Part shown: piece after piece, positions 44,085 through 54,252 of the stretch
Position numbering within the stretch: position 1 is the stretch's first letter
Layout: each line of letters opens with the position of its first letter
Origin: an uncultured Pelagibacteraceae bacterium
GTDB taxonomy: Bacteria > Pseudomonadota > Alphaproteobacteria > Pelagibacterales > Pelagibacteraceae
Assembly (NCBI GenBank): GCA_902595105.1
Contig: CACJPA010000004.1
Coordinates: forward strand, 1 to 60,622
Direction: 5' to 3'
DNA length: 60,622 nucleotides
Program-made: the position numbers and the translations under genes
Notes under the pieces: generated by a model
What the model was told of the DNA's origin: nothing
The model's database searches: none
The model's input: the letters and a program-made list of their open reading frames with translations, nothing else

Positions 44085-45005
44085 CTACATATTGTTCCAA
44101 AGCCAAGCTGCACCTCTCACTCCACTTGAATCACCGTGAAAATTTTTTAATACTTTGGTCTCTACTTTATTTGAAAAAGTATACTTAGGTATCAAAGATG
44201 GAATATTTTTATAAAACCTATCAATATTCGACATTCCTCCACCAAGAATAATGGCATCTGGATCAAAAATTCCAATCATTACTGCCATCAATCTTGCCAT
44301 CCTATCTTCATACAAACCTAATTCTAAATTAGCTCTTTGATCGTTTTCTAAATCAAGTTTAACAATTTCTTCTGAAGTAAAATTAGTGTTATGTTTTTGA
44401 TTGAACCTATCTTTAAAACCAATACCAGACATAAATTGTTCAGCACACAAAGGTCTGCCGCAGTTATTTGAAGGACAACTTATTTTTGTTTCTTGTTCCT
44501 CTTTAGTTGGATAAGGCAAAGGTTGATGTCCCCAATCACCTGCGATTTGATTTGATCCCTCAATAATTGATTTATTATAGGATAATCCACCTCCAAAACC
44601 TGTACCAATAATTATACCAAAGATAGATTTATAATCTTTTCCAGCTCCATCTACAGCTTCAGACAATGTAAAGCAATTTGCATCATTCATTAATCTTACT
44701 TCCCTATTTAAAGCTAATTCTAAATCTTTTTTAAAAGGTTTGTCATTTAACCAAAGAGAGTTAGCGTTAGTAATTATTCCAGTTTGTTTTGAGGAAAATC
44801 CAGGTATACCAATACCAACTGAACATGCTTGTTCACTAATTTTATCAAATTCATCTACAAGTTTTTTTACAGTTTCAATTCCTGATAAATAATTTCTTTC
44901 GTATGAATATCGTTTTCTTTCTAGCTGTTTGCCATCCTGATCTAAAAGAATACCTTCAATTTTAGTACCTCCGTAATCAATCCCTATTTTAAATTTACTC
45001 TTCAT
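44085..45005 (-). CDS. ROK family sugar kinase
   Basis: The 306-residue protein has the ROK ATP motif GIDYGGTKIEG at residues 8-18, the substrate loop GDWGHQPLPYP, the zinc-binding set CPSNNCGRPLCAE, and GGGMSNIDRFY near the end. It resembles fructokinase or N-acetyl-hexosamine kinases. No repressor DNA-binding domain is fused, so it is an enzyme. The nearby carbonic-anhydrase-like gene does not define the sugar. Confidence 0.85.
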   Translation of the reverse strand: MKSKFKIGIDYGGTKIEGILLDQDGKQLERKRYSYERNYLSGIETVKKLVDEFDKISEQACSVGIGIPGFSSKQTGIITNANSLWLNDKPFKKDLELALNREVRLMNDANCFTLSEAVDGAGKDYKSIFGIIIGTGFGGGLSYNKSIIEGSNQIAGDWGHQPLPYPTKEEQETKISCPSNNCGRPLCAEQFMSGIGFKDRFNQKHNTNFTSEEIVKLDLENDQRANLELGLYEDRMARLMAVMIGIFDPDAIILGGGMSNIDRFYKNIPSLIPKYTFSNKVETKVLKNFHGDSSGVRGAAWLWNNM

Positions 45006-45016
45006 AAATTTAATTT

Positions 45017-45529
45017 TTAAAAAATAGATTTAGAATATTTCTTCCAGTTATCTTGATAATGTTTGGTATTTTCTTCTACTGCTTTTTTTTCTTCCTCAGT
45101 CACCTCTCTTACAATTTTTCCAGGTGAACCCACTACTAAAGAATTATCAGGTATAACTTTGTTTTCTGTTATTAATGCTTTTGCTCCAATGATGCAGTTT
45201 TCCCCTATATTTGCTTTATTTAAAATTACTGCACCAATTCCAATTAAGCTATTATCTCCAATGGTACATCCATGAAGCATCACTAAATGACCTACAGTAA
45301 CGTTTTTACCTACTCTTAACGGACAGCCAGGATCTGTGTGCAATACACTGCCATCTTGGATGTTAGATCCCTCACCTATATGAATATTTTCTATATCTCC
45401 TCTTAAAACGGCATTAAACCAAATGCTTGTATTTTTCTCTAATGTAACATCTCCAATTATAGTTGCATTAGGAGCTACCCAATTTTCGCCAGAGTTTTTT
45501 GGTTTTTTATCTTTTAAATCATAAAACAT
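45017..45529 (-). CDS. Gamma-carbonic-anhydrase-like hexapeptide protein
   Basis: The 170-residue left-handed beta-helix has the family pattern with the metal His residues ([12 protein letters not shown], then [12 protein letters not shown]) and the N-terminal [12 protein letters not shown] repeats. It looks like the YrdA/PaaY/CaiE class, in which some members hydrate CO2 and others are thioesterase-linked. The gene lies 11 bases upstream of the ROK gene on the same strand. Fold is sure; activity is not proven. Confidence 0.85.
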   Translation of the reverse strand: MFYDLKDKKPKNSGENWVAPNATIIGDVTLEKNTSIWFNAVLRGDIENIHIGEGSNIQDGSVLHTDPGCPLRVGKNVTVGHLVMLHGCTIGDNSLIGIGAVILNKANIGENCIIGAKALITENKVIPDNSLVVGSPGKIVREVTEEEKKAVEENTKHYQDNWKKYSKSIF

Positions 45530-45549
45530 AATTTATATATTCTTACAGT

Positions 45550-46104
45550 ATGCCAATACAAACTCCAATATGTGATTTTGGTCAAAAAGCTATTCCATTT
45601 GAATTAAAATCAACAGAAAATAAAATTGTTTCATTAGATGATATCAAAGGAGAAAATGGAACTTTGATAATGTTTATTTGTAATCATTGCCCTTATGTAA
45701 AAGCAGTTACAAAAGAAATAGTTGAAGATTGCAATGAATTAAAAAAAATTGGAATAAATTCTGTAGCAATCTGTGCAAATGATGCTGAGAATTATCCAGA
45801 GGATTCTTTTGAAAATATGATTAAATTTTCTAAAGATAACAATTTTAATTTTCCTTACTTAAACGACGAAACACAAAATATTGCAAAAGCATATGATGCT
45901 GTCTGTACACCAGATTTTTTTGGATATAACAAAAATTTAGAACTTCAATATCGAGGAAGATTAAGAGAGCTAAGAAATCTTATACCTGTTAAAGATGTTG
46001 AAAGTGACTTGTTAAAAGCTATGAAACAAATTGCTAAAACAGGTGAAGGTCCTAAAAATCAAATTCCTAGTGCTGGCTGTAGTATAAAGTGGAAAACTAA
46101 TTAA
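45550..46104 (+). CDS. Thioredoxin-fold peroxiredoxin-like protein
   Basis: The 184-residue protein matches the AhpC/TSA-like thioredoxin family, starting TPICDFGQKAIPFELKS. The CNHCPYVKAV site (Cys with a second Cys three residues before) is the redox centre. The C-terminus ends PSAGCSIKWK, a signature of this thioredoxin-family group. It should be cytoplasmic. It shares a base with the glycosyltransferase gene that follows. Confidence 0.85.
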   Translation: MPIQTPICDFGQKAIPFELKSTENKIVSLDDIKGENGTLIMFICNHCPYVKAVTKEIVEDCNELKKIGINSVAICANDAENYPEDSFENMIKFSKDNNFNFPYLNDETQNIAKAYDAVCTPDFFGYNKNLELQYRGRLRELRNLIPVKDVESDLLKAMKQIAKTGEGPKNQIPSAGCSIKWKTN

Positions 46105-47186
46105 TGTATTTAATTGTAACTAGATCCTTTCCTCCAGAGCTTGGAGGGATGCAAAGCTTAATGTGGGGCTTATCAAGAGAATTATCTAAAAACTTTATGA
46201 TAAAAGTGTTCGCAGATTATATTGATAATCATAAAGATTTTGATGAACAAGCCTCGTTTTCAATTGAAAGAGTTGGTGGAATAAAACTTCTTAGAAAATA
46301 TAGAAAAGCTCAATTAATTAATGAATTTATTAAAGAAAATAAAATTCAAGGAATAATTGGAGATCACTGGAAAAGTTTAGAACTTATTAAAACTTCTAAA
46401 AAAAAATATTGTCTTATTCACAGTAAAGAGATCAATCATCCTAAAGGATCAAGTCAAAATAAAAGAGTTTTAAATGTTCTTAATAATGTAGAAAAAGTTA
46501 TTGCTAATTCACAATATACCAAAAACCTTGCTATTGAATGCGGTGTTAATGAAAATAAAATTATTATAATTAATCCTGGTGTTGATCAAGCCCAAGAATT
46601 AAATAAAAAATCATTAGAAAAAGTTGAAAGCTTACTAAAAGTTAAAACTCCAAGATTAATAACAGTATCAAGGTTTGATAAAAGAAAAAATCATGAAAAA
46701 GTCGTGATGGCTCTTAGAAATCTAAAACAAATTTATCCAGATATTGTCTATATTTGTATTGGATACGGTGATGAAGAAGAAAATATTAAAAAATTAGTAA
46801 AAGAATTAAATTTAGAAGAACAAGTAATGTTTTTTAAAGATATAAGTGATGATTTAAAAAATGCTCTTGTTGCTAAATCAAATTTATTTGTAATGCCTTC
46901 GATAATTCATAAAAAATCTGTTGAAGGGTTTGGAATTGCTTATGTTGAAGCAGCACAATACGGTATTCCCTCAATAGGTGGTAAAGATGGTGGTGCAGCA
47001 GATGCAATTAATCATGAAAAAACTGGTTTAATTTGTGATGGTAATAATCTCGATGACATTTATTCTTCAATTAATTCATTATTGGAAAATAAAAAATATT
47101 TAGACCTTGGGAAAAATGCAAAAGAATTTGTGAATAAATTTCAATGGCCTAAAATAATTGAAGAATATAAAAAAATAATTATTTGA
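46104..47186 (+). CDS. Glycosyltransferase family 4
   Basis: The 360-residue protein begins TRSFPPELGGMQSLMWGLSREL, a GT4 N-terminus. Its C-terminal GT-B domain has NPGVDQ, VSRFDKRKNHEKV, CIGYGDEEENI and the E-x7-E region FGIAYVEAAQYGIP that binds the nucleotide sugar. It would transfer a sugar to a lipid or glycan at the inner face of the membrane. The acceptor is unknown. It overlaps the thioredoxin-fold gene by one base. Confidence 0.87.
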   Translation: MYLIVTRSFPPELGGMQSLMWGLSRELSKNFMIKVFADYIDNHKDFDEQASFSIERVGGIKLLRKYRKAQLINEFIKENKIQGIIGDHWKSLELIKTSKKKYCLIHSKEINHPKGSSQNKRVLNVLNNVEKVIANSQYTKNLAIECGVNENKIIIINPGVDQAQELNKKSLEKVESLLKVKTPRLITVSRFDKRKNHEKVVMALRNLKQIYPDIVYICIGYGDEEENIKKLVKELNLEEQVMFFKDISDDLKNALVAKSNLFVMPSIIHKKSVEGFGIAYVEAAQYGIPSIGGKDGGAADAINHEKTGLICDGNNLDDIYSSINSLLENKKYLDLGKNAKEFVNKFQWPKIIEEYKKIII

Positions 47187-47220
47187 AATAAATAATTTAT
47201 AAAATAGATAAAAAAATTAA

Positions 47221-48525
47221 TTAAATCTCTGTTTTAGCCTTCAAACGTTCATAAATTAATCTAGTTTTAATTCCAAAATTTAAAAAAGGTTGAGGTGGTA
47301 ACCAAGTAGGTTTGTTCCTTGCTTCAATTGTTTTTATTTCATTTGTATTTTCATTAATTGCTTTAAGTGCAATTTGTTCACCAAATAAAGTTCCTACACC
47401 AATACCTGACCCATTGTAACAACCAGCAGCAAAAATATTACTATCAATTTTTTCAAATATTTGAGAACTATTTCTTGTTCTTGATACAATTCCAGACCAA
47501 GATGTATTAATTATATCGTTAGGTAATTGTGGAAATCTTTTTTTTATTCCAATTTTTTGATTTAAAGATCTTTTTTGAAGAATAGAATTTGACATACCAA
47601 ATGGACTAAGGACTTCTGCTGTATTTCTTATCAAAATTCTTCTGTCTTTTGTCATTCTAATCGTTGCACCCATTGGCCTTACAGGTAGCACACCCCATTC
47701 TTTTGGCTCTCCAATAGATTTAAATTCTTCATCAGATAATCTTCTTGTCATACTAGCAGTTAAAGTAATAGGAAAATTATAATTTGATTTTATTCCTAAC
47801 GATTTCATAAAACCATTTATGGCAAAAATAATTTTTTTTGTTTTAATTATTCCATTTTTGAAATTACATAAAATTAAATCTTTATTTTTAGACCAATTTA
47901 ATAAGCATGAATTTTCATACAAAAAAACATTCGAAGGAAGAGCATCGACCATTGCTCTAACTAATTTTCCTGGATGTAATAAAATACCACCCTTTGTATA
48001 AAGTCCGATATTATAAAAATTAGTACCCAATTGTTCAGACAATTCCTCATTTCCTAATATACTATGTTCAAATCCTAACTTAGATAATGTATTTGAAAAA
48101 TTATCTAAAATTTTTTTATCTTCAATTTTTGAGGAGGCAAAATATTTACCACTCTCATTCCAATCACAATCAACTTGGTGCTCTTTAATAAATTTTTTTA
48201 CTGTATCTATCCCTAGTGAATAAATATCTGTTTTTTTTTTATAATTTTCTAGTTCTTTATTTGATGTGAAACCATCATTTAAAGTAGTATCAACTAAATA
48301 ACCTGAATTTCTTCCACTTGCTCCCTCCCCTGCTAATTGAGCATCAACTAATATAATTTTTTGATTTGGATGTAGTTGACCTAATTTTCTTGCAGCAGAC
48401 AGACCTGTATAGCCAGCTCCTATTATTAACCAATTACACTCTTCGTTTGATAAAAGAGAATTGATGTTTCTTCTAGGGTTTAAATCATTTATCCAACTAC
48501 ATCCATTATCATTTACAACTTGCAT
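47221..48525 (-). CDS. FAD-dependent amino-acid/amine oxidase (DAO family)
   Basis: The 434-residue protein has the dinucleotide motif WLIIGAGYTGLSAARKL (about residues 29-45), GEGASGRNSGYL next to the flavin, and a C-terminal FAAGCYNGSGIGVGTLFG. This matches glycine/D-amino-acid oxidase-like (ordL/puuB-type) oxidoreductases. The GRNSGY motif fits the gamma-glutamylputrescine-oxidase subgroup, but the substrate is undetermined. It lies 9 bases downstream of the carbamoyltransferase gene on the same strand. Confidence 0.83.
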   Translation of the reverse strand: MQVVNDNGCSWINDLNPRRNINSLLSNEECNWLIIGAGYTGLSAARKLGQLHPNQKIILVDAQLAGEGASGRNSGYLVDTTLNDGFTSNKELENYKKKTDIYSLGIDTVKKFIKEHQVDCDWNESGKYFASSKIEDKKILDNFSNTLSKLGFEHSILGNEELSEQLGTNFYNIGLYTKGGILLHPGKLVRAMVDALPSNVFLYENSCLLNWSKNKDLILCNFKNGIIKTKKIIFAINGFMKSLGIKSNYNFPITLTASMTRRLSDEEFKSIGEPKEWGVLPVRPMGATIRMTKDRRILIRNTAEVLSPFGMSNSILQKRSLNQKIGIKKRFPQLPNDIINTSWSGIVSRTRNSSQIFEKIDSNIFAAGCYNGSGIGVGTLFGEQIALKAINENTNEIKTIEARNKPTWLPPQPFLNFGIKTRLIYERLKAKTEI

Positions 48526-48534
48526 TATGCAAAT

Positions 48535-50368
48535 TTAATCTAATTCAAATTCTTTTGTATAGTCTTTTTTTAAATTTGGATCTTGTTCGTTTTTATTTAA
48601 AATACAATTTCCTATAACTAAATAATCTAATTCTGTTCCCATAAAGCAATTAAAAGCATCTGTTGGTGTATTGACAATTGGTTCACCTCTTACATTAAAA
48701 GAAGTGTTTACTAATACAGGACATCCTGTTTTTTCTTTAAACTTTGTAATTAAATCAAAATAACTTTTATTAGTGTTTTTTGTTACTGTTTGTATTCTGG
48801 CTGAATAATCGACATGAGTAACAGCAGGTACATCAGATCTTTTAATATTTAACTTATCAATACCAAATAATTTTTTTTGCTCCTCAGTCATTTCAATTTT
48901 TTTTTCATCATTAATATCAGAAACTAAGAGCATATAAGGGCTATCAACATCAAGATTGAACCAATTAGATAAATCTTCTCTTAATATTGATGGCGCAAAA
49001 GGTCTAAAACTCTCTCTAAATTTAACTTTTAAGTTAAGATTTTTTTGCATTTTATCAGATCTTGGATCACCTAATATAGATCTCCCGCCTAAAGCTCTTG
49101 GACCAAACTCCATTCTGCCTTGAAACCAACCAATTGCTTTTTCATTTGCTAAAAACTCAGCAGTTTTTTCTATTAAACTTTCGTATTCAAATGTTTGAAA
49201 ATTCGCACCCAAAGACTTTAAATCTTTTTCTATTTGTTGTTGATCAAACTCACATCCCAAATATGATCCTTTCATACTATCGTTTTCAACAACATCTCTT
49301 TTGTTACCTTGCTCTATATGCCAAAGAGCAAGTGCAGCACCTAATGCGCCTCCTGCATCACCTGCAGCAGGTTGTATCCAAATATTGTCAAAAATTTTTT
49401 CTTTTAAAATTTTACCATTAGCTACACAGTTTAAAGCTACACCACCTGCTAGGCATAAATTTTTTATGCCATACTCATTTCTAATTCCTTTTGCTAGTTT
49501 AATCATTACTTCTTCTGTTATTTTTTGAATCGAGGAAGCAATATCCATATGAAACTGTGTTATTTGTTCTTTTTTAGGATCACGAGGTTTATGACCAAAT
49601 AGTTTATGAAATTTATCATTTGTCATAGTTAAACCAGTTGCGTAATTAAAATATTTTTGATTTAAACGGAAAGTTCCATCATCTTTTATGTTTATAAGTT
49701 TTTTTATTTTATCTTGAAAAATTGGTGAACCGTATGGAGCTAAACCCATAAGTTTATATTCCCCACTATTTACTTTGAAGCCAGTGTAATATGTAAATGC
49801 CGAATATAAGAGGCCTAAAGAATGAGGAAAATGTATTTCTTTTTTGACCTCTAAATTATTTCCTTTCCCTATAGCAACAGTAGTTGTTGCCCACTCACCA
49901 ACACCATCAGCTGTTAAAATCACAGCTTCTTCAAATGGTGATGGAAAAAAAGCACTAGCAGCATGACTTAAATGATGATCAGAAAAAAAAATATTTCTAT
50001 CTGATTTAAAATTTTCATCATGTTCTTTCAATTTGTTGAATAATAAGTTTTTCTGAAAAAGTTTTTCTTTAATCCATAATGGCATTGCCTTACTAAATGA
50101 AACAAAACCTTTTGGAGCAAAAGCAACATAAGTCTCTAATAGTCTTTCAAATTTTAAAAATGGTTTTTCAAAAAAAACTATTTGATCAACTTCACTCAAT
50201 CTTAAATTTGAATAATTTAAGACAAAATCTATTGCATTTTTAGGATAATTTGGATCATGTTTTTTTCTCGTAAATCTTTCTTCTTGAGCTGCTGCAATAA
50301 TATCACCATCTTGAATTATACATGCCGCACTATCATGATAAAAAGCTGATATTCCGAGAATGGATTTC
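48535..50368 (-). CDS. Carbamoyltransferase, NodU/CmcH family
   Basis: This roughly 611-residue enzyme transfers a carbamoyl group from carbamoyl phosphate to a hydroxyl of a sugar or other acceptor. The start is a GTG at 50368-50370, just after the DUF5989 stop. The N-terminal Kae1-like half has GISAFYHDSAA, SDHHLSHAASAFFPSP (metal His) and LTADGVGEWATT. The C-terminal YrdC-like half has FRESFRPFAPSIL, VTHVDYSARIQTV and TSFNVRGEPIV. It forms a three-gene set with DUF5989 and SxtJ-like proteins, a pairing seen in envelope-glycan clusters. Confidence 0.9.
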
Positions 50369-50371
50369 ACT

Positions 50372-50521
50372 TTAAAAAATAGTATATATAAATGGAGCTA
50401 CTGCCGAACCTTGAGTTAAAACAATTAAACCGCCAAATATGACTAGGACAATAATAATTGGTAGCAACCAATATTTTTTTCTTACTTTTAAAAATTCCCA
50501 AAATTCTTTTATAAAACTCAT
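50372..50521 (-). CDS. DUF5989 family small membrane protein, 49 residues
   Basis: The frame runs from ATG 50521 to TAA 50372-50374. The product begins SFIKEFWEFLKVRKKYWLLP, followed by one membrane helix and a GGLIVLTQGSAVAPFIYTIF tail, as in DUF5989 proteins. Its ATG lies just after the SxtJ-like stop, and the GTG of the carbamoyltransferase follows its stop by one base. The function is unknown; its repeated company with NodU-type enzymes suggests it belongs to that complex. Confidence 0.8.
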   Translation of the reverse strand: MSFIKEFWEFLKVRKKYWLLPIIIVLVIFGGLIVLTQGSAVAPFIYTIF

Positions 50522-50522
50522 T

Positions 50523-50906
50523 TTAGAATTGATTTTTCATTTTACTTTTTGGTTCAGTTTTTTCAATCCAATAAGAGCTATTATTGTTAAATTTTAAATT
50601 TAATAAATCCTTATTTAACAACCTCATTAGAAATCCTATAGGTGTAACAACTAAAAAAAATATAATACCCATAATTAATGGTGAAATTATTTTTCCAAGA
50701 AAAATTCCAAATTTAAACCACAGTTTATTAAATGGATTTAAAATTTTAGAATTGATCAATCCAAGAAGTAAAAAAACTATTGATATAATTAAAGACCATA
50801 GCCTTAATTCATTACCATTAATTAATGGATACGTTGCTATAAGTAAAAAAACTAGAAAAAATACAATCCCAAAACTTCTATTAGAACCTATTTTAATATC
50901 ATCCAT
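50523..50906 (-). CDS. SxtJ-like membrane protein
   Basis: The 127-residue protein has the GSNRSFGIVFFLVFLLIA N-terminus, three to four helices, and the conserved NPFNKLWFKFGIFLGKIISPLIMG region of SxtJ family proteins. These accompany NodU-type carbamoyltransferases. Its first eight bases overlap the end of xsc, so the carbamoyl set may be read through from xsc even though the functions differ. The role is unknown. Confidence 0.8.
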   Translation of the reverse strand: MDDIKIGSNRSFGIVFFLVFLLIATYPLINGNELRLWSLIISIVFLLLGLINSKILNPFNKLWFKFGIFLGKIISPLIMGIIFFLVVTPIGFLMRLLNKDLLNLKFNNNSSYWIEKTEPKSKMKNQF

Positions 50907-52683
50907 TTAATGATTTTTGAGGTTTCATGTCAGCTTTATCAATTCCAGCTACTCTTACTGGTTTCTTCATTGCATCTCTTCTAAATGGTTCACCAAGTTC
51001 TTGGTTAAGAATTACTTCTATAAAAGTTGTAATTCCTTTCTTTTGATCTTCACAAGATTGCTTGATCGCATTTGTAGTTTCTTCCATTGTTCTTACAGTC
51101 ACACCTTTTAAGCCACATGCATCAGCAACTTTAGCGTAACTTAATTCTGGGTCTAACTCTGTTCCAACAAAATTGTTATCAAACCACAAAGTAGTATTTC
51201 TTTTTTCTGCGCCCCATTGATAATTTCTGAAAATTACCATTGTAATTGCTGGCCATTCTTCCCTAGCACATGAGCTCATTTCGTTCATACTAATTCCAAA
51301 AGCTCCATCTCCTGCAAAACCAATTACTGGAGTATCAGGACAACCAATTTTTGCACCTAGTATAGATGGAAATCCATAACCACAAGGTCCAAATAAACCT
51401 GGAGCTAAATATTTTCTTGGTTTTTCAAAAGTTGGGTAGGCATTTCCAATTGCACAATTATTTCCGATATCGCTTGATATAATTACATCATCAGGCATTC
51501 CAGATTGAATTGCTCTCCAAGCTTGTCTTGGTGACATTCTATCTGAGTCTCTTTCTCTAGCTTCTTTATTCCAAACTGTTCCTTCATCATCATCTTCATG
51601 ATCTAAACTTGAAAGTTTTTGTAACCATGCAGATTTTGTTTGATGAATTAAATCTTTTCTAGCTTGTCTATCAGTATCTCCAGCATTTGAAGAAAGTTTT
51701 GCTAAAATTTGTTCAGCAACTAATTTGGCATCACCACTTATTCCTACTGTAACTTTTTTAGTAAGGCCAATTCTATCAGGATTAATATCTACTTGAATAA
51801 TATTTGCATTCTTAGGCCAATAATCAATTCCATATCCTGGTAAAGTTGAAAAAGGATTTAACCTTGTACCTAATGCTAAAACAACATCAGCTTTTGAAAT
51901 TAATTCCATTGCAGCTTTAGAACCATTATAACCTAAGGGTCCTACTGCAAGTGGATGACTTCCGGGAAAGCTGTCATTATGTTGATAACCAGAACATACT
52001 GGTGCATCTAACTTTTCAGCAAGGTTTTTAGTTGCATCAATAGCTCCACCAATCACAACACCAGCACCAGAAAGTATTACTGGAAATTTGGCATTAGATA
52101 ATAAATCTGCTGCTTGATTAATTGCTTCAGAACCACCACCTTGTCTCTCAAGTCTAACAATTGGCGGAAGATCTATATCAATTACTTGTGTCCAATAATC
52201 TCTTGGAACATTTATTTGTGCAGGTGCAGAACCTCTAATTGCTTTTTCTATTACGCGATTTAATACCTCTGCCATTCTTGAAGGATCTCTAACTTCCTCT
52301 TGATAACAAACCATATCTTTAAACAAATTCATTTGCTCTACTTCTTGAAAACCACCTTGCCCCATAGTTTTGTTTGCAGCTTGAGGTGTTACTAGTAGTA
52401 AAGGAGTATGGTTCCAATATGCAGTTTTAATTGGTGTAACTAGTCCTGTAATTCCTGGCCCGTTTTGTGCAACAACCATTGACATTTTTCCAGTAGCTCT
52501 TGTGTATCCATCAGCAATTAAACCACCATTTGTTTCATGAGCAACATCCCAAAATGTAATTCCTGCATCAGGGAAAATATCTGAAATTGGCATAAACGCC
52601 GATCCGATAATTCCAAAAGCGTGCTCAATTCCGTGCATTTGTAAAACTTTTACAAAAGCTTCTTCTGTTGTCATTTTCGTCAT
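50899..52683 (-). CDS. xsc: Sulfoacetaldehyde acetyltransferase
   Basis: Xsc uses thiamine diphosphate to turn sulfoacetaldehyde plus phosphate into acetyl phosphate and sulfite. The 594-residue protein starts MTTEEAFVKVLQMHGIEHAF and has the TPP-family layout: the catalytic Glu region HETNGG, VAQNGPG, and the C-terminal GDGAFGISMNEM diphosphate-binding site. The stretches match Xsc more than acetolactate synthase. It lies divergent from suyAB, together forming a sulfonate-degradation centre. Its product sulfite fits the downstream apr genes and exporters. Confidence 0.92.
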   Translation of the reverse strand: MTKMTTEEAFVKVLQMHGIEHAFGIIGSAFMPISDIFPDAGITFWDVAHETNGGLIADGYTRATGKMSMVVAQNGPGITGLVTPIKTAYWNHTPLLLVTPQAANKTMGQGGFQEVEQMNLFKDMVCYQEEVRDPSRMAEVLNRVIEKAIRGSAPAQINVPRDYWTQVIDIDLPPIVRLERQGGGSEAINQAADLLSNAKFPVILSGAGVVIGGAIDATKNLAEKLDAPVCSGYQHNDSFPGSHPLAVGPLGYNGSKAAMELISKADVVLALGTRLNPFSTLPGYGIDYWPKNANIIQVDINPDRIGLTKKVTVGISGDAKLVAEQILAKLSSNAGDTDRQARKDLIHQTKSAWLQKLSSLDHEDDDEGTVWNKEARERDSDRMSPRQAWRAIQSGMPDDVIISSDIGNNCAIGNAYPTFEKPRKYLAPGLFGPCGYGFPSILGAKIGCPDTPVIGFAGDGAFGISMNEMSSCAREEWPAITMVIFRNYQWGAEKRNTTLWFDNNFVGTELDPELSYAKVADACGLKGVTVRTMEETTNAIKQSCEDQKKGITTFIEVILNQELGEPFRRDAMKKPVRVAGIDKADMKPQKSLNG

Positions 52684-52727
52684 AAAACTAGAACCTCTCT
52701 AAAGTGTAAATATATTAATTTTTTAAA

Positions 52728-52787
52728 ATTCGTTTGTTAATTTTTGCGATTAATATATAAGAATTTACAAATTTCAAACAAACAAAT
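52728..52787. promoter_or_regulatory. Divergent control region between xsc and suyA, with an inverted repeat
   Basis: The 113 bp gap holds two matching arms, ATTCGTTTGTT (52728-52738) and AACAAACAAAT (52777-52787), inverted with one mismatch and 38 bases between. The AT-rich middle contains -10-like TAATATATAA. The arrangement fits a regulator shared by both promoters, which would let sulfonates switch on xsc and suyAB together. No regulator gene is next to it, so it is tentative. Confidence 0.4.
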
Positions 52788-52796
52788 CGACACGAT

Positions 52797-53081
52797 ATGG
52801 CAACAGATATAATTATTCATGATAAAAAAGACAACGTGGGAGTAGTTGTTATTGAAAAAATCACTCCAAAACAAGACTGTGCATGCTGGATAATGGAAGA
52901 TGACAGTTCAATAAATATTCAATCATTAGATGAAATACCATTAGGTCATAAAATAGCTATGGTTGACCTTAAAGAGGGAGATACAATTCTTAAATATGGT
53001 CACGATATAGGTAAAGTAGTTAAATCAATTAAAAAAGGTGAACATGTTCATGTTCACAACGTCAAAACAAAGAAGTGGTAG
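52797..53081 (+). CDS. suyA: (2R)-sulfolactate sulfo-lyase, alpha subunit
   Basis: The 94-residue SAF-domain protein corresponds to the N-terminal domain of UxaA/altronate-dehydratase-type lyases ([22 protein letters not shown], then [14 protein letters not shown]). It is followed by the large subunit 4 bases later. SuyAB removes sulfite from sulfolactate to give pyruvate. The assignment over altronate or galactarate dehydratase rests on the neighbouring xsc and sulfite transport genes plus the SuyA-like ending. Confidence 0.82.
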   Translation: MATDIIIHDKKDNVGVVVIEKITPKQDCACWIMEDDSSINIQSLDEIPLGHKIAMVDLKEGDTILKYGHDIGKVVKSIKKGEHVHVHNVKTKKW

Positions 53082-53085
53082 TATT

Positions 53086-54252
53086 ATGGAAATCCCAAAA
53101 AGTTTTTTAGGTTATAAAAGAGAAAACGGCAGAGCCGGAACAAGAAATCATGTAATCATTTTACCAGTAGATGATATTTCAAATGCATGTGCTGAAGCAG
53201 TGGCAAACAATATCAAAGGAACAATAGCTCTACCTCATTCTTATGGAAGACTACAATTTGGAGCCGATTTAGAATTACACTTCAGAACTATGATCGGAAC
53301 TGGCTGTAATCCTAATGTTGCAGCAGTAATCGTTATTGGTATCGAGCCTAAATGGACTAAAAAAATTGTAGACGGAATTGCTAAAACTGGAAAACCTGTT
53401 GAAGGTTTCCACATTGAAAGAACTGGTGACATTGGAACTACAATGAAAGCTTCTAAAAAAGCACAAGAATTTGTTATGTGGGCCTCAGAAAAACAAAGAG
53501 AAGAATGTCCAATGAGTGATCTTTGGATTTCGGTAAAATGTGGTGAGTCTGATACTACATCTGGTTTAGCTGCAAACCCAACTGTAGGTAACTTAATGGA
53601 TAAACTAGAACCATTAGGAGTTCATTTATGTTTTGGTGAAACTTCAGAACTTACAGGTGCTGAACAAGTGTGTGCAACTAGAGGTGCTACAAAAGAAGCT
53701 TCTGAAAAATTTATGAAAACTTGGAGTTCATATAATGATTTTATACTTAAAGAGGCAACTGATGATCTTTCTGAAAGTCAGCCAACAGCTGGAAATATAG
53801 CTGGGGGATTGACTACAATTGAGGAAAAAGCTTTTGGAAATTTCCAGAAAATTGGAAATTGTAAATTTATTGATGTGCTTGAACCAGCTGAAGAACCTAC
53901 TAAAGGAAAAGGTTTATATTTTATGGATACTTCATCTGCAGCAGCTGAATGTGTTACACTTCAAGCTGCGGCAGGTTTTAATATTCATTTATTTCCAACT
54001 GGACAAGGTAACATTGTCGGAAACCCAATTGAACCAGTAGTTAAATTAACTGCAAATCCTTTAACAGTTAAAGGAATGGGTGAACATATTGATTGTGATG
54101 TTTCAAAAATTCTTTCAAGAGAAATGAATTTATCTGAAGCTGGAGACGAACTAATTAAAACAACTTTAAGGGTAGCTAACGGAAGATTGACTTGTGCAGA
54201 GGCTTTAGGTCACAAAGAATTTGTGATGACCAAACTCTACAGAAGTGCATAA
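53086..54252 (+). CDS. suyB: (2R)-sulfolactate sulfo-lyase, beta subunit
   Basis: I take ATG 53086 (388 residues), since the family N-terminus [21 protein letters not shown] starts there; a frame opening at 53038 would lie inside suyA. The motifs [24 protein letters not shown] and FPTGQGN are typical of the UxaA C-terminal family, whose Cys residues hold an iron cluster. Together with SuyA it cleaves sulfolactate to pyruvate and sulfite. Its last eight bases overlap the transporter gene. Confidence 0.85.
   Translation: MEIPKSFLGYKRENGRAGTRNHVIILPVDDISNACAEAVANNIKGTIALPHSYGRLQFGADLELHFRTMIGTGCNPNVAAVIVIGIEPKWTKKIVDGIAKTGKPVEGFHIERTGDIGTTMKASKKAQEFVMWASEKQREECPMSDLWISVKCGESDTTSGLAANPTVGNLMDKLEPLGVHLCFGETSELTGAEQVCATRGATKEASEKFMKTWSSYNDFILKEATDDLSESQPTAGNIAGGLTTIEEKAFGNFQKIGNCKFIDVLEPAEEPTKGKGLYFMDTSSAAAECVTLQAAAGFNIHLFPTGQGNIVGNPIEPVVKLTANPLTVKGMGEHIDCDVSKILSREMNLSEAGDELIKTTLRVANGRLTCAEALGHKEFVMTKLYRSA

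Noticed and set aside
47819-48001. Plus-strand reading frame inside the FAD oxidoreductase gene
   Set aside because: It lies wholly within a well-supported gene on the other strand and reads as low-complexity shadow sequence; similar opposite-strand frames elsewhere were rejected for the same reason.
52684-52796. Riboswitch in front of xsc or suyA
   Set aside because: The leaders are very short and AT-rich, with only a simple inverted repeat that better fits a protein operator.
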